Made by a program: the position numbers and the translations under genes
The notes under the pieces: model-generated
Seen by the model: the letters and a program-made list of their open reading frames with translations, nothing else
The model's database searches: none
What the model was told of the DNA's origin: nothing
Shown: positions 1 to 10,600 of the stretch, one piece after another
Position numbering within the stretch: the first letter of the stretch is position 1
How the letters are laid out: each line of letters begins with the position of its first letter
Assembly (NCBI GenBank): GCA_012932295.1
Contig: JAAONU010000013.1
Location: forward strand, 42,484,627 to 42,548,626
DNA from: Cyclina sinensis
Taxonomy: Eukaryota > Mollusca > Bivalvia > Venerida > Veneridae
Reading direction: 5' to 3'
DNA length: 64,000 bases

Positions 1-460
1 TAAAGCTGTTCATCCCTGGAAGTTTAAGCAAAATCTGCCATCCGGTTTAAGAGGAGTTGCGTTCACAAAATTTCCATATGGTATATAGTGAAAAATTCAA
101 CAAAGGGCCATAATTCTGTTAAATTTGGTCGCAGCAAAAATTCCTTCCTTTACTACCATCTACACATTAACGCTGTTCATCCCTGGAAGTTTAAGCAAAA
201 TCTGCCATCCGGTTTAAGAGGAGTTGCATTCACAAAATTTCTACATAGTATATAGTGAAAAAATCAACAAAGGGCCATAATTCTGTTAAATTTGGTTGCA
301 GCGAAAATTCCTTTCTTTACTACCATCTACACATTAAGGTTGTTCATCCCTGGAAGTTTAAGCAAAATCTGCCTTCCGGTTTATGAGGAGTTGCGTTCAC
401 AAGATTTCAGGACGTACGGACGGACGTACGGACAAGTGCAATGCTATATGCCCCCCACTT
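1..460. repeat. Tandem repeat array, 167 bp unit, left end cut by window
   Basis: The phrase gttcatccctggaagtttaa recurs at 8, 175 and 342, giving a 167 bp period and about 2.6 visible copies. The array ends in ggacgtacggacggacgtac followed by atgccccccac. The same architecture (150-170 bp cores ending in a cggacgg-type tail and a gccccc motif) recurs several times in this window and resembles bivalve pearl/Helitron-like non-autonomous elements. The family assignment is inference; the periodicity is seen directly. Confidence 0.8.
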
Positions 461-1720
461 TGTGGGAGCATAATAAAAATTTTGTTTTAACAGCAGTGAC
501 AATAATTTGTCAATGTGCTAAAACACAGTCCAGTAAGCAAAATAATTCCTGACTGCTAGTATTGAGTAAAAATGAAAGCAGTCCTTTCTTCATTTTGGGG
601 ATTCTTTCACTGGTCCAGTGGAAACACACAGGACAATCAATGAATAGTAAACATAATTACCTACTCCTACATTAAGTCACTGTCTTTTGGATGTAACATT
701 AAACTGAGATCCTATGCATCGGCCCTATAAACTGAGCATGAAAAGAACCAAAAGTGTCTTTGGAAAAAGTTGCTTCCTGTGTCTTGCACCATCTTATTCA
801 ACCTAAAGTGACTAAACTTTTCAGGGTACTTAGGTCATTTGTAAAACTGGAACCAACAATGAATATACTCAAACAGACAGTCCAAATAACTTTCATTCAG
901 TGTTCTGCTCATTCAAGTGAGTACTAAAGTCTTGTTACTTACAGAAACTGGTCTTAAGTACAGAAATGTCAAAAAAATTCATTTCAAAGGTATTTAATTA
1001 CTTTCAATGTGACCATCAATACTCACTACTCCAAGAGGTTTTCTTAGACAGTATGTTGAAGCATATGCCAGCCAACCAACAACAAATATCAATATTTGCC
1101 GTCTTTGCAGCTGATTACATGTGATTTGCATCTTCGTCAGTCAGCATGAACTTAACTCTGAACAAGGATAAAAGAAAAGGAATTGATACCAATTAATGTT
1201 TTTCATTACAGTATTACAGTCTATAGGCAAATGTTTGTGGTAATACTGCCTTGACCCGCATCTAGGTTTATAGATTTTTAGGGAAAAACATTTACATACA
1301 TGAAAGACATTTTACTCTAATAGTAAATAAAACATCTTTATCTTATGATTACTAATCCTTGATGCTGATTATCATAAATAACATTGTTATATTATTTGTT
1401 TGTTAGAAAAGAGTTTCACTCATAAGACATCAAAGCTGCTGATTTTTTTTCCTAAGATTTTAGTTAAATTCTGTGCTGCTGCCAAATATCATATGATGTA
1501 ATAGCGTAAGGTCAAGGATAAATGCTTGGTTATCCCTCTTCTTTAAGATCTATCAAGGACAAGTGACTATAATCACCACAGATTACTACCTGACCCTCTA
1601 TCTAGAACATTATGTCTAGGTAGGCCATTTGATCACTGACATAAGCTCAGGCTTCAAGTTATCCACCTTTACAAGTTTACTTTTATTCTTAGGAAATATA
1701 GAGCTATTTTGTGTTGGCTA
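461..1720. other. Intergenic, no gene recognised
   Basis: AT-rich sequence without a convincing open frame, splice-bounded exon or RNA gene on either strand. Nothing else is supported here. Confidence 0.5.
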
Positions 1721-2993
1721 GTCTCACTATTTCGCCTCCGAAAGGTGAACCCATTTTATAGGCTGATATTTTATTGTTGTTCACCTTAAACAACAAAAAA
1801 ATATCAGATCAATACATTTTTGTATATGGGTTCAACACTTTAAGCCTAATAAATTACGCTATGTGTTGGCAATATCTAAACTGTCATCAAACATTCAAAA
1901 GACCAACAATGGATGAGAGTTGTGAAAGGAATTCTGTTCCTATGTTAATATAATTTATAAGTCAATATAATTTAAGTGACGTCTGGAGCATATTCTCATT
2001 TTTCTGACATACATCTTTTTTGGGCCAGAATCTCACTATAACGAAGGGGAATATATTGACACATACACAATTTTACACAGTATCTTGACTTGTTTGACTA
2101 TTAGCCCAGGTATCCTTTCCGCTTCAGGAAAAGACTATATACTTTTGACTGGAAATGCAGGCTATAAACATCCAATGGCTCATAAATGAGGTGCCTAGTT
2201 GGACTTGGCGATATGATGATTGATCTGAAATCTATTTCACAATTTAGAAAAAAATATGACATAACATCTATGGATAGAAAGGAAAAAAACAAATTTTCAA
2301 AATACAATGTGGAAATTGTATTCACTTAGCTCTTTGAAAAAAAAGGAGACAAGTATGGTTTACAAGTTAGATACTTATCCGAAGATGTACTATCCCAAAA
2401 ACCATCAAACTAATAAGACACTTCATAAAACTCAAAATGCCTTGTGTAATTCGATAAAAATCAACATAACAGAATCATAATGTGTAAGACATAGAACTAT
2501 TTTAAAGACAACCTTTTATTCAAAGTTTTATGCTAACTTAGACTTTTGCAGTGATTAGTCGTCCGGTGTACTAGTATATTAGTTACTTGTGAGATCCAGT
2601 TTTGAGTGACCTTTACAGGAAGAACATTGATAAGGTCTGACTATTGTTCTTGAAACATTATGATTATGCACTTGAGTAGGTGTTTTATAGATTTATATCA
2701 GATATAAGTGCATCTTTTTTACGTTACGTCAAACTTTATTTTTCTGTTATTTCTACTGGAGTCGTCCGCGCATTGGTTCACATGTAAAAGGTGTAATGAC
2801 ACTAAATAGGAATAGCCTAATTTATTAGGAATAAATATACTTATATCTATTAGGAATAACCTAATGCTGAAGGTGTTGAACCGCTTTTATATATCTGAAA
2901 TTTTGAGTTGTTCAACCTTTAAGGTAGAAGGTGAACAACTATAAAATGTCGGCCTATAAAGTCGGTTCACCTTTTGAGGTGAAATAGTGAGAC
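1721..2993. mobile_element. 1.27 kb DNA transposon with ~70 bp terminal inverted repeats
   Basis: The left end begins gtctcactatttcgcctccg and the right end is its near reverse complement, ending gaggtgaaatagtgagac. Both ends are flanked by TA, consistent with a TA target duplication. The inverted arms run about 70 bp (blocks aggtgaacccattttatagg and ggcctataaagtcggttcac). No intact transposase is visible inside; the longest open frame (about 2101-2325, minus) is not recognisable. The same termini bound the 142 bp element at 36263-36404, so the two are one family at different lengths. Confidence 0.75.
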
Positions 2994-3084
2994 TAACAGT
3001 AACACTAAATCAAGGGATCCATGGAACATGGGAGCTTGAAATTCTATCAGTAATCAATAAAAAAAAACCCACCCTTTTTTTAAC

Positions 3085-3960
3085 TCGACTATTAGAAGAA
3101 TAAGGAGGGCTATAAATCTGGCCTTGGCATCGGCGTCGGCTTTGGTTCAGGTTGAAGTTTTTCGGCAAGGTAACATTGTTCATCTAACCCTTGCAGATAT
3201 AGCCCTGAAACTTACAATACTTGTTAACCATCAAGAGCTTACTCTGCTAACAAGAGGAGGTAACTGTGTCAAGCATTTTGTGTGAATTGTGGCCCCTCTT
3301 CAACTTAGAAATTTGGTTAAAGTTTTTTGGCAAGGTAGCACTAGTCACGTTTCCCTTGCAGATATATATTGTAGCCCTGAAACTTACAATTCTTGTTAAT
3401 TATCAAGAGCTAAGTCTGCTCACAAGAGGAGGTAACTATGTCAAGCATTTTGTGTGAATTATGGCCCCTTTTCAACTTAGAAATTTGGTTAAAGTTTTTT
3501 GGAAAGGTAGTACTAGTCACCTTTCCCTTGCAGATATAGACCTGAAACATACAATACTAGTTTACCCTCAAGATCTTAGTCTAATCACAAGAGGAGGTAA
3601 CTGTGTCCAGCATTTTGTTTGAATTATGGCCCCTTTTGGACTTAGAAATTAGGTTAAAGTTTTTCGGCAAGGTAGCACTACTAGTGACCTTTTCCTTGCA
3701 GATATAGCCCTGAAACTCACAATACTTGTTTACCATCAAGAGCTTAGTCTGCTGACAAAAGAGGGTTATTGTGTCCAGCATTATGTGTGAGTTATGGCCC
3801 CTTTTCAACTTAGAAATTTGGTTAAAGTTTTTGGCATGGTAGCACTAGTCACGTTTCCCTTGCAGATTAACTTAAAACATTTTTTTATCATCATGGCTTT
3901 AGACTACCACAAGAGGAGGTAACTTTGTCATGGATTTTATGTGAATTTTGAGTTAATAAG
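3085..3960. repeat. Tandem repeat array, ~164-172 bp unit, about 5 copies
   Basis: The anchor ttgcagatata recurs at 3191, 3356, 3528, 3696 and 3860. Each copy contains a caagaggaggtaactgtgtc block and a gaattatggcccc block. The array opens with ggcatcggcgtcggctttgg. Open frames across it are by-products of the repeat. It has the same style as the arrays at 1-460 and 5953-6690. Confidence 0.85.
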
Positions 3961-5527
3961 GTTTTATAACCCTTTAGTGTCAAGTACTGAGAATAGTCGA
4001 GCACGCTGTCCTACGACAGCTCTTGTTTATTAAAGGGGACAAATTGCATACAGTATTATTTGATTATTGATAGAATAACAGGCTCCTGTGATCAAATGAC
4101 TTCACTCTCACACCAATCCATATTGAAGATAGTGAGGTTGCAATGGGGATACTGTTGGTACCTGACTGACAAATAATCCAAATAATATCTTGCTCATTTT
4201 TTGAATGGTTGATATCTGCCTTCAGAGATGTAAATGTAGCCATCCTGCCTTTAATCACAATTTAGAGACTTGTGGACTGAAGCACCTTACATACCATAAC
4301 TATATTTAATATGGAAATTGCGATGCAATTTTGCCTACATAAACCACAGAGCCAAACAGAGGCTTATTTAGAGTGCGTAATTTTCCGCTTTTATGGAGGC
4401 ATTTTGCAAACTAATGATGCAGATAGAATAGTTAGTATCAGTAAATTTATAGAATGATGACTTGGCACTCAAAACTGAGTTATATATACACATTTTTGAG
4501 AAATAAAAACAACTGTGAGTGTAAGATGTTATCTGTTGTAATTATGCCTTGTAAAGTTGTTTAAATCTTTTTCACTTAGCACAAAATAGGAACAGTGCAT
4601 ATTGCTCCATCTTAAAAGACTTGTTTCTTTCTCTTTCCCTTCATTATCAAAAATTTCATTAAGACAAAGTAGTTGACAGTTAACATGTAAGATTATCAAA
4701 TTAGCATGAGTCTCATGATATTACACATTAATTCATCTACATGTAAATCATGATCTTTCAGTACTGACTATAACTTCAACTTAGTACTGCCAAAAGTCAA
4801 TACTGACTATACTAGGCAGGCAGGAACTGTAACTGGGAGGCGCTTTTCAGGAAAACTGTGTAAAAAGTGTTAAGTGCTTAGTTAAAGAATAAAAGTTTGA
4901 AGATAAAAGAGTGCAATGTTAAAAGCTTACTAGTGGGGGGACTAAAAGGGAACTGTCACCAGCCTTTCCTTGAAGATATTTAAGCTGGCACTGGATTTGA
5001 CCTGGTATGGCAGACTTTTCCAATACCTTAATGTTCTAGGGAAGTATGAGTTAAGGTGGTACTGGGTATGGGACTGGGGAATCAGGAAGTACAAGTTTCT
5101 AGTTGGGATGAGATGGTTGTGAACAACGTGTATAAGATTGTGTTGGATTTTATAGAGAAATGTTTGGAATGGAGTCGATCTGCAGCTTTCTAGGGAGGGC
5201 CAACCAAGATTGTATAATATTTGTGAGACACTACTTTCGAAATCATAATATTACGGACATATCTAGCCACAGCTGTTTGTACACTTTCAGCTTTATAATT
5301 GTTTTGATAATGCAGAGTGCGGAGGTGTCAATATATTAGTTGCATATATAAAGCTTGAAAGAAATTAATAAAATATTTATATTTTATGACTTTAACTATT
5401 ATTTGGTTTTTGGGGGTTCTTTTACCATTGTCTGGAGATCTTTGGGGTATATTTAAGCTTTTTGGGTCTTTTGGGTCCTCTGGTCTTTCAGTGGTGCACT
5501 AAATCAAGCAGTTTTAATCTTCTTGTA
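3961..5527. other. Intergenic, no gene recognised
   Basis: No supported gene. The short open frames present have no recognisable motif and no splice-bounded structure. A T/G-rich stretch (about 5400-5500) leads into the minisatellite that follows. Confidence 0.5.
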
Positions 5528-5835
5528 AGATGGTGTGAACCAGTTTTTGAGACAGTGTGAACCAGTTTTTGAGACTGTGTGAACCAGTTTTTGAGACATT
5601 GTGAACCAGTTTTTGAGACAGTGTGAACCACTTTTTGGGGCAGTGTGAATCACTTTTTGAGGCGGTGTGAACCACTTTTTGAGACAGTGTGAACCACTTT
5701 TTGAGACAGTGTGAACCACTTTTTGAGACAGTTTGAACCACTTTTTGAGACGGTGTGAACCACTTTTTGAGATGTAGTGAACCACTTTTTGAGACGGTGT
5801 GAACCAGATTTTGAGACAGTGTGACTCATTTTACT
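5528..5835. repeat. Minisatellite, 22 bp unit, about 14 copies
   Basis: Copies of gtgtgaaccactttttgaga plus two variable bases run head to tail with few substitutions. Because 22 is not a multiple of three, all minus-strand frames read through as the same shifted peptide pattern. The overlapping minus-strand open frames are therefore repeat artefacts and not genes. Confidence 0.9.
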
Positions 5836-5952
5836 AGACAATGTTAACCACATCAAAAATATTATTCAGTAGTTCTGTCATAGTAATGCATTTCATGAAA
5901 ATAGAAGTCTGTGAAACTACACAGTTAAGTTGACCTTCAATTATTTCTTTCA

Positions 5953-6690
5953 TTATTATGCCCCCTCTTCAAAGAAGTAAGGGTTTATTGCTTTGCATTT
6001 GTCTGTCGGTCGGTCCGTCGGTCGTAGACCAAATGGTTTCCGACCAATAACTAAAGAATGCTTAGGCCAAGGAACTTCAAACTTGGTAGGATGATTGTCC
6101 ATCACCAGTAGATGACCCCTATTGATTTTGGGGTCAAGGGGTCAAAGGTCAAGGTCACATTGACCTTGTAGGTAGAAACGGTTTCCAACCAATAACTAAA
6201 GAACGCTTTGACCTAGGTTCACCAAACTTCATATGCTGGTTGGTCATCACCAGTAGATGACCCCTATTGATTTTGAGGTCATTAGGTCAAAGGTCAAGAT
6301 CACAGAGACTTTCATCCTTAAAACGGTTTCTGATCAATAACTAGAGAACGCTTTGACCTAGGTTCACCAAACTTGCTATGCTGGTTGGTCATCACCAGTA
6401 GATGACCCCTATTGATTTTGAGGTCATTAGGTCAAAGGTCAAGCTCACAGAGACTTTGACTCTAAAAACGGTGTCTGATCAATAACTAGAGAATGCTTTG
6501 ACCTAGGTTCACCAAACTTGGTATGCTGGTTGGTCATGACCAGTAAATGACCCGTATTGATTTTGAGGTCATTAGGTCAAAGGTCAAGGCCACAGGGACC
6601 TTGATCTTAAAAACGGTTTCCGATCAATAAATAGAGAACGCTTTGGCCCAACCACAAGCAATTAGGTGCTGCCGGGGGGCATTTATGTTT
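5953..6690. mobile_element. Pearl/Helitron-like element with 145 bp tandem core (about 4 copies)
   Basis: The phrase atcaccagtagatgacccct recurs at 6101, 6246 and 6391 (variant near 6536), giving a 145 bp period. The core is preceded by gtctgtcggtcggtccgtcg. The whole is bounded by inverted short motifs, atgccccc on the left and gggggcat on the right. No coding capacity. The architecture of terminal motif, CGGTC-rich leader and tandem core matches what is known of bivalve pearl elements; that family name is an inference. Confidence 0.7.
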
Positions 6691-6699
6691 TACAAACAT

Positions 6700-7574
6700 T
6701 TCTTGTTTAAATTTATGTGTCAGTTGACAGGATTTAAGAAATTATTTCATAATTGTATACCATAAATTAAGTCATGATTTAGGAAGTAAAATTAAAGATG
6801 TTTGAATCAGTTGTACATTTTGGATGCAGTGTAATTACAACAAAACATTCTACAAATCCTGATGGCAATATGAAGAGCCAATAGTTACTAAAATATATGA
6901 AATTATTTGAAAATGTCACATATTTTCACCTATTTTTTGGGCAAAATTATTTAAAAATGACAAGTATATTTGAGTAAATGGAAAGTTTGGTTACTAAGTT
7001 TTACATGTGTTAAGTGCCAACCTAGTTATTTCAGTTGATATCATTTGGAGACGCACAATGGTAGCAATACAGATAAAAAGGGATATATCTATGCAATTTA
7101 TACTTCCTGTACATTACTAAAATACTTATTAATTATACTACTTCGCATAAAGCAAAATTGTGTGGTTCACATCATCTTCATGAGACTCAGTGGTCCTCTT
7201 TGTCTTCTGAGGGGTTCACATTGGAAGTCAGGTTCATATTGTCCCCAATTCAAACCAATGACCTAAAATAAATGGTTTTCATCAAAGCACAAGTCTAACT
7301 TAGACAATATGGTATACATGTATATATACAATATAGGTTTTTAATTTCACATGGTATTTGTCATAGATAAAATAATTCAAATGAAAATAGTGGAAAATAG
7401 AAACCTGATATTAAAAGAACCAAGATATGACATTACTTGTTTTACAAAGGAATTAGTCAGCATAACATGCATCTGAAGTCAAGCTGAAAAAATGATATGT
7501 TCTTGACCATGCTACAGGCTAAACTACCTGTTTTTGATAGTTCACTTTATGAAAAATGTGTCTTTTTTTTCACA
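6700..7574. other. Upstream region of COQ2
   Basis: AT-rich sequence with no recognised gene. A pyrimidine tract followed by cacag at about 7565-7574 looks like a splice acceptor just 5' of the COQ2 start codon. A non-coding first exon and the promoter may therefore lie further upstream, but none could be pinpointed. Confidence 0.4.
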
Positions 7575-7603
7575 GGATATTAACAAGTGAAGATAAGAAT
7601 TGA

Positions 7604-10600
7604 ATGATGGAGACACCACTGATTTTGACGCAGTTAAGACTTCTACAGAATGTAACAGGAAGCAGTGTTTTACCCAGACATGTTTGCAGGAAACATTTAC
7701 ACTTCTTGTCATCAAATTCTTCTCCTAAGGTGGGTCAGAGTTGGTGCAGGTACCGCCATGTTAGGAACACACTGTGGAACAACAGAGAACAACTTACAGC
7801 ATCAAGTCTTTTTTGTAATCACCATCTAGATAGATTCCATCAGCAAAGGGATATGAATATAATTCATGACAAGCACAAAACAACAAGCAATAAAATGTTT
7901 AAATGTAACCATGTGTTACAAAGACTACCTTCATTGCAAAAGATACCAGCAGGCAGTTCCATTCAGCATAGACCCATCTCATATACACAAAAGATACTAG
8001 AAGCTACTTCACCTAGAATTCAGCCTTACCTTCGATTGCTTAGATTTGATAAGCCAATAGGTAAATCAAAGCAGAGTAATTTCATTATTATCCTTGTTGA
8101 TATAAACAAGAGTGAGATTGTCAAACTTAGTGTCAACAACAGAGCTATAAAACTTGATGGAAATACAGAGTAGATGTTTTAGCTAAAAAAATGGTTTTGA
8201 AACTTTCAGAGGAGAAATGAATAAATTTTCTTTTCATTTTAGATTTACTCTTTACTTGTTCGCATGTATAAACTTCTTTACTTGAAAACTTCTCTTTTAC
8301 CAAGTGAAGTAAATGTGTATTCAAAGCCTCTGTTCTTGTATCTTAAAGCGACTGACTCACAGAATTTTGCTGAAATGTTTTTTCTTCAAAATTTAAGAGA
8401 ATTTAATATACTATGGAAAAAACATAATATTATGCTTCTATACACCATGAAAACTGAAAAAAAAAGTTATGACTTAACCAGGATTCGAACCCACGACCTT
8501 TCGGTCAGTTAAATACAGAGCGACGATCTAGACCACTGAGCCACAGCGCCTATTTGTAAGGTTGCGTCAAAATTAATGTTATAACTAAAGTACTAGTATA
8601 TACCCTGTTACTAACGGGGTAAATTTTTTACGGATAAAAGTTTGTAAAACTTTATATTTTAATGTTTTTCTGTATCAAAAAATGAATCAGTAACTTAGTT
8701 TAAATATATTCTTCACAACTGCAGCTAAAATTTCAAGATGTAAGAACATTTTCTTTTTTTTTCATCGTCGGCCCATCTGTGAGTCAGTCGCTTTAATTGA
8801 CATTGATGTATTTAATGGGATAAGGTAATAAAGTTACATAATTTATATTACACAGGAACCTACCTTCTCTTTTGGCCATGTACGTGGAGTATTGGCTTGG
8901 CAGCTCAGGCAGGACACTTACCTGATCTTTACATGTTGGCTTTGTTTGGTCTTGGATCCTTTGTCATGCGAGGTTCTGGCTGTATTATAAATGATATGTG
9001 GGACAGAGATATTGATTGTAAGGTAGTGTCACTTTTAGTAGGAATATTTTCTGCAAGACATAATCAAATTTACAACTTTATTTTCTGACGTTATCTTGTA
9101 CTCTTGTGTCTGTTTGCATACCAGTCCTCTTCTACAGAAGGCGGAGGAAGGGAGACAACTGAAATCCAGTGTCATATACAAATGTACACAGACTGCAAAG
9201 CATGCTAATTTTTTCACACTCAGTTTTGGGATTTTCAAGGTTCCTGATATTTTTCAGTGAAACCTGGTTGTTAGGTTAATGTGTTTCTTTGTAAGTGTGA
9301 ATGGGTGAGTAACAGGTGGCTCCTCAAACAGAAATCTTTCCACTCAGTGACTTGAGTTTGCATTATTCTTTTGCAAAGTGTTTGTACCTTCTATAGAGAC
9401 AAATCTTGGAATTGTGCACGTGGTCACGTGGAGCACGGTCAATGTTACTGTTTCTAAGAAATGGTTATATTTTACCGCTTTACATGTAATTTGAAAATCT
9501 GGTTTTGCACATTATGATGTTTGTTGTTTTGAAATGGAATATATAATGAAGTTACTACAAAAATTGCAGTTTTATCATTACAGGTTGAGAGGACGAGGGC
9601 TCGGCCCCTTGCCAGTGGAGAACTGAGTCCATTCCAAGCACTGGTTTTCTTGGGTGGTAATCTCTCCATTGCTCTAACAATATTGTTACAGTTAAACTGG
9701 TACAGGTAGGTATTGAGTGGGAAGTTCTGTTTGTCAGTTTTGTAATCACTTGTATACCTTAACAGAAGTAAGAAAAATGGTAAAAAGCTAAACAATAGTA
9801 AAATCATTCTGAACATTGGGGGTGGAAGAAAGTTAATAACCTGTTCTGTGTCATAGCCAGCTTGTAAAAGGTCATCGTCGGTGACCCCCGGTACATATTC
9901 CGCACAACTACATTATGTACTGTGGGATAATTGACTGCTGATTATTCGTTTTCATGAATATTTATTAGCAAAGGGATGTAACTCTTCATTGAATGAGATG
10001 CCGCATTACAAATAGTGTGGAGAGGCATAATGACAAGTTACTTTAAATAGACGTATTTCCTAGGATTTAAACAGAGGCGCGGAAGGCAAATTGTAACAAG
10101 TTATTTCATTGGCTGAGATTCCGCAAGGGAAATCTTACGGAAACCAATGAAAGTAGGTAATGAATTATTCATGAGTACGAAATTTTACCAGCCAATTGTC
10201 CCACAGTAGATAAATAGAGTGAAACGGAATGGATCGAACGTGGGTTTCCGACAATGGTTAAAGATATGTTCAGTTGAAAATTTTCTGTCAGTTTGTATTA
10301 AGCTTAAGTTAAATAGATTTATATTGAGTGCAGTCAGCTACGAGTTGATACCTATGCAGTTGTTTCATAAATGAAATACTGTCACTTGACAGCATAACTG
10401 TTTTCCTGAAGTTTTAAATCTCTTTTCATTGGTAACGAGTAACATTACCATTATCTCTGGATGATTATTATCTAAGTTTATTTTTATCTGTTTTCAGTGT
10501 ATTTCTTGGAGCAGCTTCAATGATACTGGTCGTCTTATATCCCCTCGCCAAACGTTACACATACTGGCCACAGGTCGTCCTAGGTACATGCTTAAACTCA

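Noticed and set aside
5504..5856. Three overlapping minus-strand open frames of Ser/Lys/Trp/Phe-rich peptide
   Set aside because: They are the three reading frames of a 22 bp minisatellite and have no other support.
8061..8173. Continuation of the first COQ2 open frame past 8060
   Set aside because: The frame stays open by chance after the GT donor at 8061; COQ2 similarity stops at FDKPIG and resumes at 8856.
8471..8555. tRNA gene on the minus strand
   Set aside because: A and B boxes are good, but the acceptor stem does not pair and the unit sits inside an inverted-repeat element; it is better read as a SINE head.
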